Part shown: piece by piece, positions 32,808 through 42,742 of the stretch
Layout of the letters: each line of letters opens with the position of its first letter
Position numbering within the stretch: position 1 is the stretch's first letter
Assembly: GCF_002252985.1 (NCBI RefSeq)
Contig: NZ_NHPJ01000094.1
Coordinates: forward strand, 1-64,000
From: Halorubrum halodurans
GTDB taxonomy: Archaea; Halobacteriota; Halobacteria; Halobacteriales; Haloferacaceae
Length of the DNA stretch: 64,000 nucleotides
Direction of reading: 5' to 3'
Position numbers and translations under genes: made by a program
Notes under the pieces: model-generated
What the model was told of the DNA's origin: nothing
Databases searched by the model: none
Seen by the model: only the letters and a program-made list of their open reading frames with translations

Positions 32808-35030
32808 CTACTGGAACCCGACGCGGCCGCCGGTGTCCCGGAGCGCGTCGCGGCCGCCGCCCTTGAACTCGCGTTCGACCTCCTCGTAGTAGGACATGAT
32901 GTCCTCGGTGATGGTCGGCCGGACCGACTCCATCGCCCGCCGGAAGTGTTTCATCTCCACCTCCTCCGCGTCGTCGTCGTCCCGCAGCGCCTCGATGGCG
33001 GCCTCGCGGGCGATCCCTTCGAGGTCGGAGCCGACGTAGCCGTCGGTGATCTCCGCGACCTCCCGGAGGCTGACGTCGGGCGCGAGCGGGGTGTCGTCGG
33101 TGTGGATCTCGAGGATCCGCTCGCGACCCTCCTGGTCCGGCTGGCCGATCATCACGAGCCGGTCGAACCGGCCCGACCGGATCAGCGCGGGGTCGATCAT
33201 GTCCGGGCGGTTGGTCGCGCCGATCACCATCACGTCGCCCATCTCCTCCAACCCGTCGAGCTCCGTCAGCAGCTGGTTGACGACCCGCTCGGAGACGTTG
33301 TTGCCCATCTCTTGGCCACGGGAGGGCGCGAGGCTGTCGAGCTCGTCGAAGAAGATCACGGTCGGACTCACCTGCCGGGCCTTCCGGAACGTCTGCCGGA
33401 TCGCCTTCTCCGACTCGCCGACCCACTTCGAGAGCAGCTGCGGCCCGCGGACCGAGATGAAGTTCGCGTTCGTCTCGTTGGCGACCGCCTTCGCCATCAG
33501 CGTCTTGCCGGTCCCCGGCGGGCCGTACAACAGCACGCCCTTCGGGGCCTCCACGCCCATCCGCTCGAACTTCTCCGGGGTCGTGAGCGGCCACTCGACG
33601 GACTCTTGAACCTGCTGTTTCGCGTCGGTCAACCCGCCGACGTCCTCCCAGGAGACCTTCGGGAGCTCGACGAGCACCTCCCGCATCGCGGAGGGTTCGA
33701 CCTCCGTGAGCGCGCCCGCGAAGTCGTCGCGTTTGACGATCATCCGGTCGATGAGGCTCGGCGGAACCTCCTCCTCGTCGAGGTCGATCTCGGGGAGGTA
33801 CCGCCGGAGCGCCTTCATCGCGGCCTCCTTCGTGAGGCTCTCGACGTCGGCGCCGACGAAGCCGTGGGTCTCGTCGGCGAGGTGGTCGAGCGAGACGTCG
33901 TCGGAGAGGGGCATGCCGCGGGTGTGGATCTGGAGGATCTCCTTGCGGCCGACCTCGTCGGGGACGCCGATCTCGATCTCGCGGTCGAACCGGCCGGGGC
34001 GGCGGAGCGCGGGATCGACGCTGTCGACGCGGTTCGTCGCGCCGATGACGACGACCTGCCCGCGGGTCTCGAGCCCGTCCATCATCGTCAGAAGCTGGGC
34101 GACGACGCGCCGTTCGACCTCGCCGGTCACGTCCTCGCGTTTCGGCGCGATGGAGTCGAGCTCGTCGATGAAGACGATCGACGGCGACTCCTCCTTCGCG
34201 TCCTCGAAGATCTCCCGGAGCTGCTGTTCGGACTCGCCGTAGTACTTCGAGATGATCTCGGGACCGGCGATCGAGAAGAACGAGGCGCTCGTCTCGTTGG
34301 CGACCGCCTTCGCGAGCAGCGTCTTCCCCGTGCCCGGCGGGCCGTGGAGCAGCACGCCCTGCGGGGGCTCGATCCCGAGTTTCGAGAAGATCTGCGGGTG
34401 TTTCATCGGGAGCTCGACCATCTCGCGGACGCGCTGGATCTCCGACTGGAGCCCGCCGATGTCCTCGTATGTGATCCCGCTGCCGGTCTTCTCGAACCCG
34501 GAGATCGGCTCCTCGCGCAGTTCGACCTCGGTGTCCTCGGTGATCAGACAGACGCCGTCGGGCTCGGTCTCGACGGCGATGAGGGGGATCGCCTGTCCCG
34601 GCGAGCGCATGAACGGATGGTTCGTCGAGGACATCACGGGGACGATGTCGCGCTCGACGACCGGGCGCTTGAGGATCTGGCGTTTCACCATGCCGGCGGC
34701 GTCCGAGCCGAACTGGACGGACGCCTCCTCGGGCGGGGCCAGGACGAGCGTGTCGGCCTTCTCCGCCTCGGCCTTCCGGATGGTGACGCGCTCGCCGATG
34801 CCCACGTCGGCGTTCTGGCGGGTGAACCCGTCGACGCGGACCGTGTCGGTGTTCCAGTCCTGCCGGTCGGCGCGCCACACCTTCGCGGCGGTCGTCTCCG
34901 CGCCCTCGATCTCGATGATGTCGCCGGGCGAGAGCTTGAGGTGGAGCAGGGTGTCGGGGTCGAGCCGCGCGATGCCGCGCCCCGAGTCGTTCGGGTACGC
35001 CTTCGCCACTTCGAGTTGGACTTCGTTCAT
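32808..35030 (-). CDS. cdcH: CDC48/VAT-type AAA+ ATPase
   Basis: A 740-residue double-ring unfoldase. The N-terminal double-psi barrel/Cdc48-N domain begins [20 protein letters not shown]. Ring D1 has Walker [19 protein letters not shown] near residue 227 and Walker [13 protein letters not shown]. Ring D2 has Walker A near residue 501 and [12 protein letters not shown]. Second regions of homology ([26 protein letters not shown]) carry the arginine fingers. It unfolds substrates, in part for the proteasome. ATG at 35030 matches the recognised N-terminus; the longer open frame upstream is not used. The C-terminus lacks a HbYX ending (GGRVGFQ). Confidence 0.94.
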   Translation of the reverse strand: MNEVQLEVAKAYPNDSGRGIARLDPDTLLHLKLSPGDIIEIEGAETTAAKVWRADRQDWNTDTVRVDGFTRQNADVGIGERVTIRKAEAEKADTLVLAPPEEASVQFGSDAAGMVKRQILKRPVVERDIVPVMSSTNHPFMRSPGQAIPLIAVETEPDGVCLITEDTEVELREEPISGFEKTGSGITYEDIGGLQSEIQRVREMVELPMKHPQIFSKLGIEPPQGVLLHGPPGTGKTLLAKAVANETSASFFSIAGPEIISKYYGESEQQLREIFEDAKEESPSIVFIDELDSIAPKREDVTGEVERRVVAQLLTMMDGLETRGQVVVIGATNRVDSVDPALRRPGRFDREIEIGVPDEVGRKEILQIHTRGMPLSDDVSLDHLADETHGFVGADVESLTKEAAMKALRRYLPEIDLDEEEVPPSLIDRMIVKRDDFAGALTEVEPSAMREVLVELPKVSWEDVGGLTDAKQQVQESVEWPLTTPEKFERMGVEAPKGVLLYGPPGTGKTLMAKAVANETNANFISVRGPQLLSKWVGESEKAIRQTFRKARQVSPTVIFFDELDSLAPSRGQEMGNNVSERVVNQLLTELDGLEEMGDVMVIGATNRPDMIDPALIRSGRFDRLVMIGQPDQEGRERILEIHTDDTPLAPDVSLREVAEITDGYVGSDLEGIAREAAIEALRDDDDAEEVEMKHFRRAMESVRPTITEDIMSYYEEVEREFKGGGRDALRDTGGRVGFQ

Positions 35031-35260
35031 GGTTCCTCGCGGGGGATAGCCGTACCTGCACCCGGTTCGGGAATAAGCCTGTTGCTCCGAGGGGTCCCTC
35101 CCGTCGACCGGACGGTCCGTGGTCCGTCCGTGATGGGACATGACATCTTATCACATGGTACTGCCTCCGTGGTTAAAACGCCGTCGTCACCGTGCGTTTT
35201 CGCCGGGGGACCGGGCCGGCGTCGGAACGGCGGGTCGGCGGTCGTCGGCGGGTCGACCGG

Positions 35261-37246
35261 TCAGTCCGCGATCTCGAAGACCGCGACGTCCTCGACGGTC
35301 AGCCCCTCCGCCGCCGCCCGCGACTCGCCGGAGACGAGGTCGGTCGCGTCGACCGCCTCGTCGACCCCGACGACGGCGGGTTCGGAGCCGAAGTTGAGCA
35401 GCACGACGTAGCCCGCCTTCCCGCTCTCGCGTGTGAAGGCGACGACGTCGTCGGGGGCCGCCGCGCCCGCCGTCTCGTAGTCGATGCGGCCGAGGTCGCC
35501 GGCGGATCCGAGGACCGGATACGCCTCGCGGAGCGCGAGCAGGTCGTCGTAGTGGTCACGGATCTCCTCGCGGGCGTGGTCCCACGCGAGCGGGTCGCGG
35601 TTGCCGCGCTGGCCGAGCTCCTGGCCGCCGTACAGCATCGGGATCCCCGGCAGCGTGAACAGCGCGCCGGCGGCGGCCTTCGCGGCGTCGTCGCCGCACT
35701 CGACGAGGTACCGCGTCTCGTCGTGGTTCTCCAGATACAGCATGAACGCGGCGTGGTCCGGGAAGCCGGAGCGCGCCCGGCCCTCTATCGCGTCGAGGAC
35801 CGACTCGGCCGGTTCGTGGCCGCGCCCGACCTGCCGGAGGGTGAAGTACAGCGTGGTGTCGAAGTGGACGTCGAACATCCCCTCGTGGAAGTCGGCGATG
35901 TAGGGGATGGTCTCGTCGAGCAGGAGGAACTCCGGGTCCTCGGCTTTCAGCCGCTCCCTGAGTTCCTTCCAGAACGACTCGGGAACCGCCCACGCCATGT
36001 CACACCGGAAGCCGTCGGCGACCTCGGCCCACGTGTCGGCGGCGTCGAGGAGGTGCCGACGGACCTCGAGGCTGGCGAAATCGAAGTTGGCGATCAGCTC
36101 CCAGTCGAAGTAGGTACCCGGCTCGCCGGAGTCCTGCCACTCGTACCGGTCACGGTACGGGGAGTCGGGGTTCCGGTAGGCGTCCTGGAACCACTCGTGG
36201 TCCCGTGCGGAGTGGTTCAACACGAGGTCGAAGAGCACGCGCATTCCGCGGTCGTGGGCCGCGTCGACGAACGCCTCGTAGTCCTCGCGGTCGCCGAGGT
36301 CGTCGGCGATGGAGAAGAAGTCCGTGATGTTGTAGCCGTGGGGCGCGCCGTCGTGTTGGAGCACGGGCGTGAGCCACAGCGTGTCCACGCCGAGCTCCTC
36401 GAGGTAGTCGAGCCGCCTCTCGAGCGCCTCGAAGGTGGTCTCGGCCTCGTCGTCGTCGGCCGCGTAGCCGCGGACGTAGATCTCATAGAGCGTGGCGTCC
36501 GTCGCCCACGCCGGCGGGTCGTTGAGTCGCGTGACGCCGACGTCCTCGCCGTCCCCGAGCCGGTCGACGCTCACCGCGTCGGCGACGCTGTAGCTCGCGC
36601 CGACGGCGACGCCGTGGACGCGGACCCGCTCGTCGATCGCCGCGAGCGGGATCCGAAGCTCGCGGCCGTCGACGGTCACGTCGCCGCGGGTCACGCCGTC
36701 GCGGTCGTCGAGGAGGAACTCCACGTCGAGATCGCTCGCGGCCCGCGCCGAGTCCGGGTGTGGCGTCGGCGTCGCGCGGACGACCGCCTCACCGCCCGCG
36801 ATCTCGGCGTCGAGTCTCACCCGCGGTCTGCCGTCGTCACGGTCGGGAGCCTTCGCGCCCGCGCCCGACCCGGAGCCCGAGACGAGACCGCTCTCGCCCC
36901 CGCTTCCGCGGGCGGAGCCGCTCTGCCCGGTGTAGCCGCTCTCCCCGCTGTAGCCGCTCCGGCCGGCGGCTCCCGCCGCGCTAGCATCGCCGGTCGGTCG
37001 ACGATCGCCCGGAAAGACGCGAACCGTGAGGTGGTGGCGGTCCTCGGGGGTCTCCAGCGCGATCCGGTAGCGTCCGGGCGTGTCCGGGACGAACTTCTCG
37101 ACCGCCTCGTTGCCGACGGTCGCCTCGCTCGCGATCGGCGCCTCCGTGACCGTCCACCGGTAGGTGGCCTGGGGGTCCGGGTCACGCGGCGCCAACTGTA
37201 CCACGTCGCCGACGGCGGCGAACTGCGGCGGGCCTGGATGGTCCAT
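35261..37246 (-). CDS. GH13 family glycoside hydrolase (alpha-amylase-like), cytoplasmic
   Basis: A 661-residue GH13 enzyme acting on alpha-1,4 glucans or related sugars. Region I FDLVLNHSARDHEWF is near residue 341, region II GFRCDMAWAVP near 411 with the nucleophile aspartate, region III LLLDETIPYI near 440 with the acid glutamate, and region IV YLENHDETRYL near 505. There is no signal peptide, so it acts inside the cell. Two beta-rich N-terminal modules are joined by a Ser/Gly-rich linker (about residues 95-133, with SGYSGESGYTGQSGS repeats). It is divergent from larC. Exact specificity is unclear. Confidence 0.9.
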   Translation of the reverse strand: MDHPGPPQFAAVGDVVQLAPRDPDPQATYRWTVTEAPIASEATVGNEAVEKFVPDTPGRYRIALETPEDRHHLTVRVFPGDRRPTGDASAAGAAGRSGYSGESGYTGQSGSARGSGGESGLVSGSGSGAGAKAPDRDDGRPRVRLDAEIAGGEAVVRATPTPHPDSARAASDLDVEFLLDDRDGVTRGDVTVDGRELRIPLAAIDERVRVHGVAVGASYSVADAVSVDRLGDGEDVGVTRLNDPPAWATDATLYEIYVRGYAADDDEAETTFEALERRLDYLEELGVDTLWLTPVLQHDGAPHGYNITDFFSIADDLGDREDYEAFVDAAHDRGMRVLFDLVLNHSARDHEWFQDAYRNPDSPYRDRYEWQDSGEPGTYFDWELIANFDFASLEVRRHLLDAADTWAEVADGFRCDMAWAVPESFWKELRERLKAEDPEFLLLDETIPYIADFHEGMFDVHFDTTLYFTLRQVGRGHEPAESVLDAIEGRARSGFPDHAAFMLYLENHDETRYLVECGDDAAKAAAGALFTLPGIPMLYGGQELGQRGNRDPLAWDHAREEIRDHYDDLLALREAYPVLGSAGDLGRIDYETAGAAAPDDVVAFTRESGKAGYVVLLNFGSEPAVVGVDEAVDATDLVSGESRAAAEGLTVEDVAVFEIAD

Positions 37247-37480
37247 TATTACTTCCCGACTCGGCCACTTCGGGCTTAGGTGTTCGGAAATCACAGCGGA
37301 CAGACATACTGAACGTCCCTGATACATCGGTGCGTCGAGAGCGACTCAGCTCGGCGGTACCACGACGTTCAGCGATCCGCGATCGTTCCCGATAGGTGAT
37401 TGATATCCCGTGTAGTGGCGTTCGATCCGTCCGTGGGTTCGGATCCGACGACCGCGCTCGCGGCGGCGAGTGGGACGGCT

Positions 37481-37487
37481 CTTTATC
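37481..37487 (+). promoter_or_regulatory. TATA box of larC
   Basis: CTTTATC lies 23-29 nt before the larC ATG with no Shine-Dalgarno, indicating a leaderless message. Confidence 0.55.
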
Positions 37488-37509
37488 CATCGACCGCGTT
37501 CGCCCCTCC

Positions 37510-38898
37510 ATGCGTACGCTCGCTTTCGACGGTCGAACCGGCGCGGCCGGGGACATGATCTGTGCCGCGCTGATCGCGGCCGGGGCCGACGCCGCGGTGC
37601 TCGACACGGTCGAGGACCGGCTTCCCGTCCGCTATGCGGTCGGCGAGACGACGAAGAACGGGATCCGGGCGACGACGGTCGACGTGCTCCTCGACGACGA
37701 GGGGAGCGGCGTCGACCCCGGCGCTCGGGAGGCCGACAGCGACCGCTCTCAAGATCAACACGAGCATCACCACGATCAACACGACCACGAGCACGACCAC
37801 GACCACGAGCACGCACACCAGCACGGACATGCCGAGGGAGCCGGCGTCCACCGGACCTACCCGGAGGTCGTCGAGCTCGTCGAGTCGATGGACCTCCCGG
37901 CGGCCGTCGAGGCGACCGCGCTCGAGGCGTTCGAGCTGCTCGGCCGGGCGGAGGCGTCGACGCACGGGACCGACCTCGAGGAGACGGCGTTCCACGAGGT
38001 GGGCGCGGACGACGCGATCGCCGACGTCGTCGGCGCGGCGCTGCTCCTCGACGACCTCGACGTCGACCGCGTCGTCACCACGCCCGTCTCCGTCGGCGGG
38101 GGAGACGTCGAGATGGCCCACGGCGTCTACCCGATCCCGGCCCCGGCGGTGGTCGGGATCGCCGAGCGTGCCGGCCTCACGCTCGTCGGCGGGCCGGTCG
38201 ACCGCGAACTGCTGACGCCGACCGGAGCGGCGATCCTCGGGGCCGTCGCCGAGGGCGTCGACGCGCTGCCGGCGCTCCGCGTCGACGGCGCGGGGTACGG
38301 CGCGGGCGACGCGACCTTCGATCGCCACCCGAACGTGCTCAGGGCGGTGATCGGCGACGGCGGGGGGACCGTCACGGCCGAGGCACACGGGCACGACGCC
38401 GGCTCCGGCGGGCTCGTTCACGACGACATCGCGGTTCTGGAGACCAACCTCGACGACGCCGCGCCGGAGGTGCTCGGCGGCCTCCAGGAGTCGCTCGCGG
38501 CGGCCGGCGCCCGCGACGTGACGATCGTGCCGACGACGATGAAGAAGTCGCGGCCGGGCCACCTCGTGAAGGCCATCTGTAAGCCGGCGGACGCTGCGGC
38601 GGTCGCGGAGCGGCTCGCTCGGGAGACCGGCACGCTGGGCGTGCGACAGGCGGGCGCGAGCCACCGCTGGATCGCCGATCGCGCCTTCGAGACCGCGATC
38701 GTCCCGGTCGACGGGGTCGATCACGAGGTGTCGGTGAAGGTGGCCTCGACCGCCGACGGCGACGTCTACGACGTGAGCGCCGAGTACGACGAGGCGGCGG
38801 CGGTCGCCGCCGAGGCCGGGATCCCCGTCCGCGAGGTGCTCCGCCGGGCGGAGACGCGCGTCCGCGACGACCTCGGCGACGTCGGCGCCGACGAGTGA
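37510..38898 (+). CDS. larC: LarC, nickel-pincer cofactor biosynthesis (nickel insertion)
   Basis: A 462-residue LarC. The N-terminus RTLAFDGRTGAAGDMICAALI and the motifs HEVGADDAIADVVGAALL, GGGDVEMAHGVYPIPAPA, LETNLDDAAPEVLGGL and MKKSRPGHLVKAICKP are diagnostic. LarC is a CTP-dependent cyclometallase that inserts nickel into the pyridinium dithiolate ligand of lactate racemase and related enzymes. A histidine-rich insert of about 30 residues (near 80-112, alternating His with Asp/Glu) probably binds nickel. In many bacteria larC is split by a frameshift; here it is one intact frame. larA, larB and larE are not in the window. Confidence 0.93.
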   Translation: MRTLAFDGRTGAAGDMICAALIAAGADAAVLDTVEDRLPVRYAVGETTKNGIRATTVDVLLDDEGSGVDPGAREADSDRSQDQHEHHHDQHDHEHDHDHEHAHQHGHAEGAGVHRTYPEVVELVESMDLPAAVEATALEAFELLGRAEASTHGTDLEETAFHEVGADDAIADVVGAALLLDDLDVDRVVTTPVSVGGGDVEMAHGVYPIPAPAVVGIAERAGLTLVGGPVDRELLTPTGAAILGAVAEGVDALPALRVDGAGYGAGDATFDRHPNVLRAVIGDGGGTVTAEAHGHDAGSGGLVHDDIAVLETNLDDAAPEVLGGLQESLAAAGARDVTIVPTTMKKSRPGHLVKAICKPADAAAVAERLARETGTLGVRQAGASHRWIADRAFETAIVPVDGVDHEVSVKVASTADGDVYDVSAEYDEAAAVAAEAGIPVREVLRRAETRVRDDLGDVGADE

Positions 38899-39020
38899 GT
38901 CCGCGAGGGGGTCCCGGATCCGCGAGTACGACCGGGTGACCGACGCGAGGACGCCGGAACCTCGACGGAAAGACGACAGGCCTATGCCCGACGCCCGGCC
39001 ACTCGGAGGTAAGTCACCCT

Positions 39021-40325
39021 ATGATCGAGCGTATTCACACGTCGGAGGTCGACCCGGACGCGGACGAGGTCGCGATCGCGGGCCACGTCCACGAGATCCG
39101 TGACCTCGGCGGCCTGGTGTTCCTCATCGTGCGCGACCGCGAGGGACTCATCCAGGTCGTCTTCAAGGAGGAGCGCGAGCCGGAGCTGTTCGAGGCCGTC
39201 CAGGACGCGGGCTCCGAGGACGTCGTCCGGGTCGTCGGCGAGCCGCTCGAGAGCGACCAGGCCCCCGGCGGCGTCGAGCTCGCGCCGACGGCCTACGAGG
39301 TGCTCGACGAGGCGGACTCGCCGCTTCCCCTCGAGATCTCGAAGGACGTCGACGTCGACCTCTCGACCCGGCTCGACAACCGCGCGCTCGACCTCCGGAA
39401 GCCCGAGACGCTCGCGGTGTTCTCGCTGCGCTCGAAGCTGATGACCGCGATGGAGGAGTGGTTCGACGAGGAGGGGTTCGTCGACATCAAGACCCCCCTG
39501 ATCTCGAAGGGCGGCGCGGAGGGCGGCGCGGAGCTGTTCCCGATCCTCTACTACGACCGCGACGCGTTCCTCTCACAGAGCCCGCAGCTGTACAAGCAGA
39601 TCCTGATGGCCGCCGGCTACGAGGCCGTCTACGAGACCGGCACCGCGTTCCGCGCGGAGGACTTCGCGACCTCACGACACGTCTCGGAGATCGCGATGTT
39701 CGACGTCGAGCTGGCGTACATCGAGGACCACAACGACGTGATGGACGTTCAGGAGGAGTCGCTCAGACACGCGATCCGGGCGGTCGCCGAGAACGCGGAG
39801 CGCGAGCTCGACCTCCTCGACGTCGACCTGACGGTCCCCGAGGAGGACTTCCCGCGGATCACCTTCGAGGAGGCGCTCGACCTCCTCGAGACGGAGTTCG
39901 GCCACTTCCCGGACGATCCGACCGACCTCGACACGAAGGGCGAGAAGCTCCTCGGCGAGCACTTCGCGGAGCAGGGCCACCCCGCCTTCTTCATCGTCGG
40001 CTACCCCGACGAGAAGTTCTACTACATGCAGGACGTCGAGGGCGACGAGATCGCCTCCCGGAAGTTCGACCTCATCTACGAGGGCCAGGAGCTCTCCTCG
40101 GGCGGCCAGCGCGAACACGACGTGGAGCGCATGGTCGAAGTGATGGAGGCGGAGGGCGTCGAGCAGGCGAACTTCGAGTTCTACATCGAGGCGCTGAGCT
40201 TCGGGACGCCCCCGCACGGCGGGTACGGGCTCGGGATCGACCGGCTCGTCCAGCAGGTCGCCGGCCTCGACAACATCAAGGAGGCGATCATGTTCCCGCG
40301 CGACCCGAACCGGCTGGAGCCGTAA
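39021..40325 (+). CDS. aspS: Aspartyl-tRNA synthetase, probably non-discriminating
   Basis: A 434-residue archaeal AspRS. The N-terminal OB-fold anticodon domain contains [21 protein letters not shown]. The class II catalytic domain has the motif 2 region [15 protein letters not shown] near residue 210 and motif 3 [10 protein letters not shown] near the end. In archaeal AspRS a tryptophan in the first OB strand (GWVHE) goes with strict tRNA-Asp recognition, while histidine there goes with charging tRNA-Asn as well. Here it is H22, suggesting a non-discriminating enzyme that relies on a GatCAB-type amidotransferase. GGAGG at 39005-39009 precedes the ATG. Confidence 0.95.
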   Translation: MIERIHTSEVDPDADEVAIAGHVHEIRDLGGLVFLIVRDREGLIQVVFKEEREPELFEAVQDAGSEDVVRVVGEPLESDQAPGGVELAPTAYEVLDEADSPLPLEISKDVDVDLSTRLDNRALDLRKPETLAVFSLRSKLMTAMEEWFDEEGFVDIKTPLISKGGAEGGAELFPILYYDRDAFLSQSPQLYKQILMAAGYEAVYETGTAFRAEDFATSRHVSEIAMFDVELAYIEDHNDVMDVQEESLRHAIRAVAENAERELDLLDVDLTVPEEDFPRITFEEALDLLETEFGHFPDDPTDLDTKGEKLLGEHFAEQGHPAFFIVGYPDEKFYYMQDVEGDEIASRKFDLIYEGQELSSGGQREHDVERMVEVMEAEGVEQANFEFYIEALSFGTPPHGGYGLGIDRLVQQVAGLDNIKEAIMFPRDPNRLEP

Positions 40326-40340
40326 GACGGCGAGACCGGT

Positions 40341-41300
40341 CTACCCCTCTCTTTCGGTCGCCGCCGCATCGAGCAGCGCCTCGTACGCCGGCTCGTATCG
40401 GTCCGCGATCGTGTCGGGATCGCCGCGCTCCTCGCCGGACAACGCAGGCAGCCGAGTCGTCGCGAGCGGCTCGATCATCTCCGTCAGCGTTCCCGTGTGC
40501 TCCTCGAGGCTGCCCTCCCGCGGGCTTCCGGAGGCGACCGCGCGGGCCTTGCGGTAGCGGTCGCCGGCGTAGACGCGCGCCCGGCCGGGGTCGACGACGG
40601 CGACCGCGTCGTACTCGACCGACAGCGGCGCGGCGACGTCCCCGTAGGACTCGACGACGACCGGGACGGTCGCGTCAGCCACCCGGTCCGCGAGCCGGTC
40701 GAACGCGGGGAGGTACGCCTCCGCGGTCACCTCGTCGAGTTCGGCCACGTCGTCGACGCGGACCGCGTCGGCGAGCGGGAGGCGTTCCCGGAGCGACTCC
40801 GGGATCAGCCCCGCGTCCGCGGCCGCACCGTTGAGCACGAACCGCGAGCCGCCCTCGTCGGCCGCGGGGGACGTGACCCGGTCACAGAGGAAGGTCCGGT
40901 CCGACTCCCCCAACAGTCCGGTCCGGCCGGGCGTCGGAAGCCACAGCCGGTGAAGGGGGTTGATCGACTCCGGCGTGACCGCGCCGCGGGCGGACGCGTC
41001 GTCGCTGCCGGCCGCGTCGCCGGCCGACGCGCCCAGCGGACGCGTGCTCGCGGCCGCGAGCTTCCGAGCGTCCTTCCCGTACAGCCGCCCGGACCCGGCG
41101 GCGATCCGGACGTCGTCGTGGTCGAACCAGTGGTCGTTGCCGGCGCGGGGTTTCACCCCGACAGCGTCGCCGACCCGCGCCGTGAGCGTTGCGAGCAGCC
41201 CCGTGGAGAACGTCGTCTTTCCGGCGTCGACCCGCGCGCCGCCGGCGACGAGCAGGGTCGGCGGATTCGACGGGTTCCCGTCGTGTGCGTTCGCGTTCAC
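40341..41300 (-). CDS. P-loop ATPase/GTPase-like protein, haloarchaeal
   Basis: A 319-residue protein with a Walker A motif near the N-terminus (LLVAGGARVDAGKTTFSTGLL, split at the lysine, about residues 17-37), like the dethiobiotin synthetase/CobQ class of P-loop enzymes. The middle contains VGVKPRAGNDHWFDHDD and VVVESYGDVAAPL; conserved PESINPLHRLW may contact a substrate. I recognise it only as a predicted P-loop ATPase of archaea. The start is a GTG overlapping the TAG of the upstream gene by one base, so the two are coupled. Confidence 0.82.
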   Translation of the reverse strand: MNANAHDGNPSNPPTLLVAGGARVDAGKTTFSTGLLATLTARVGDAVGVKPRAGNDHWFDHDDVRIAAGSGRLYGKDARKLAAASTRPLGASAGDAAGSDDASARGAVTPESINPLHRLWLPTPGRTGLLGESDRTFLCDRVTSPAADEGGSRFVLNGAAADAGLIPESLRERLPLADAVRVDDVAELDEVTAEAYLPAFDRLADRVADATVPVVVESYGDVAAPLSVEYDAVAVVDPGRARVYAGDRYRKARAVASGSPREGSLEEHTGTLTEMIEPLATTRLPALSGEERGDPDTIADRYEPAYEALLDAAATEREG

Positions 41301-41632
41301 TATTCCTCGGCGTCGGGCTCGTCAGCGTCGTCACCGACGTCGCCGGCGGCGGCATCGTCGCTGGCGTCCTCGGCGAGCCCGTAGTAGCCGGGGCTGTCGT
41401 CGGTCGGCGGATCGGCGACGACCATGTCGTCGGCGTGGACCATCACCCACGGGATCGCCCAGTCGATCAGCACGGCCTCGGTGTCGGCGTCGATCTCGGC
41501 GTCGGGCTCGAGCCCCTGGAGCAGCCGCCCGATCTCCGGGATCGTGTACAGCAGGTCCGGCTCGAACAGCTCGGCCGGCTCGTAGAAGTCACACGGGAAC
41601 GTCTCCTCGAAGGCGGATCTCGGTTCCGGCAT
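41300..41632 (-). CDS. DUF5827-type conserved haloarchaeal protein
   Basis: A 110-residue acidic protein starting MPEPRSAFEETFPCDFYEPAELF and continuing LYTIPEIGRLLQGLEPDAEI and WAIPWVMVHADDMVVAD. I recall this pattern as DUF5827, restricted to haloarchaea, with no known role. The last 30 residues are a disordered Asp/Ala tail. It is translationally coupled (TAGTG) to the P-loop protein gene, which suggests the two work together. Confidence 0.78.
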   Translation of the reverse strand: MPEPRSAFEETFPCDFYEPAELFEPDLLYTIPEIGRLLQGLEPDAEIDADTEAVLIDWAIPWVMVHADDMVVADPPTDDSPGYYGLAEDASDDAAAGDVGDDADEPDAEE

Positions 41633-41749
41633 GTCGGGCGGCTACGCTCGCGGTTCCGTAAACGCTGGCGATGTTCGCCGCTGGCGGGGTGCGACGGTGT
41701 CAAAAAACGTCGGGGTTCGACGCGCGGGGCGCGCGTTCCGGCTGTCGGG

Positions 41750-42349
41750 TTACTCGAACAGCTCGACGGCCTGCTCGTAGCGGGCGGACGGCTCCTCCCA
41801 GTCGACGACCTCGAAGAAGTTGTCGACGAACTCGCCGCGAGCCGGGCCGTAGTCGTGGTAGTAGGAGTGCTCCCAGACGTCCAGCGCGAGGATCGGGTGG
41901 CCGCCCCAGATCGCACCCTGGTCGTGTTTGTCGACCACGACGTTGCGGAGCTGGTTCGAGAACGTGTCGTAGACGAGGAGCGCCCAGCCGCTCGCCGCGG
42001 AGGCCGCCGCCTCGAACTCGCCCTTCCAGGCCTCGTACGAGCCGAAGTCCTCCTCGATGCGGTCGGCGAGGTCGCCCTCGGGCTCGTCGCCGCCCTCCGG
42101 CGACATGTTCTGCCAGAACAGGTCGTGGAGGATGTGTCCCGAGGAGTTGTGGGTCACGTTGCGGATCGCGCCGCCCGACGAGGAGAAGTCACCCTCCTCG
42201 CGGTTGGCCTCGAGCGTCTCCTCGGCCGCGTTCCAGCCGTTCACGTACCCCTGGTGGTGGGTGTCGTGGTGCCATTCGAGCACCTGCTCGGAGATGTGCG
42301 GTTCGAGCGCGTCGTAATCGTACGGGAGCGGATCGAGTTCGTAGCTCAT
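41750..42349 (-). CDS. sod: Superoxide dismutase (Mn/Fe)
   Basis: A 199-residue superoxide dismutase. Metal ligands are H27 (LEWHHDTHHQGYV), H75 (GHILHDLFW), and D157 and H161 (ALDVWEHSYYHDY). YELDPLPYDYDALEPHIS is the usual N-terminus and GAIWGGHPILALDVWEH the signature. Haloarchaeal enzymes of this family usually carry manganese. No signal sequence is present, so it is cytoplasmic. ATG at 42349 is chosen; the longer open frame runs through the promoter. An inverted repeat just upstream may regulate it. Confidence 0.95.
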   Translation of the reverse strand: MSYELDPLPYDYDALEPHISEQVLEWHHDTHHQGYVNGWNAAEETLEANREEGDFSSSGGAIRNVTHNSSGHILHDLFWQNMSPEGGDEPEGDLADRIEEDFGSYEAWKGEFEAAASAASGWALLVYDTFSNQLRNVVVDKHDQGAIWGGHPILALDVWEHSYYHDYGPARGEFVDNFFEVVDWEEPSARYEQAVELFE

Positions 42350-42359
42350 GCTTGTATCA

Positions 42360-42380
42360 CCTATCCCCAACATGGATAGG
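42360..42380. promoter_or_regulatory. Inverted repeat upstream of sod
   Basis: CCTATCC and GGATAGG form perfect 7-bp arms around a 7-nt loop (CCAACAT), 11 nt before the sod ATG. AT-rich TTAAAGATAAT lies just beyond, at the TATA position. The arrangement fits an operator at the transcription start or a 5' hairpin. Confidence 0.45.
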
Positions 42381-42595
42381 AAACCTGTTAAAGATAATGC
42401 GGTACCTGATACCACACGTCACCGGACGCGAGTGTTACCGGACGCCGACGAACGCGGACGGTACGCTCGCGGTTCGGGCGAAACGGGGTTTCCGGGGGCG
42501 ACCGCGGATCGATCAGTCCACTCGGACAAATGTAACCACTATAAGTTACTCTCATTTTCGAAAACGACAAACAGCAAGACCCTGCCGCACTCGGA

Positions 42596-42679
42596 CGGTG
42601 GGGCTGGGATTCGAACCCAGGAAGCCGTGAGGCTACCGGTTTTCAAGACCGGCGCAATGGGCCACTCTGCCACCCCACC
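42596..42679 (-). tRNA. tRNA-Ser (TGA anticodon)
   Basis: On the minus strand the acceptor GGTGGGG pairs with CCCCACC before discriminator G, the serine identity base. The anticodon stem CCGGT/ACCGG closes CTTGAAA, giving anticodon TGA. A long variable arm (AGCCTCACGGCTT) marks it as class II. The T-arm is CTGGG-TTCGAAT-CCCAG. CCA is not encoded. No attachment-site fragment was seen nearby. Confidence 0.94.
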
Positions 42680-42742
42680 CCGAGTTGACGTGTCGGGGCC
42701 CCCCGACTAAGGGATGTCGGTGTCGGGCGGTGCCGCGAACGC

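Noticed and set aside
32946-35411. 821-codon open frame antisense to cdcH
   Set aside because: Shadow of the CdcH frame with no recognisable motif; codon composition is explained by the complementary gene.
37741-37850. Tandem-repeat-like DNA (CACGACCACGAG pattern)
   Set aside because: It encodes the histidine-rich insert of LarC in frame, so it is not a separate repeat element.
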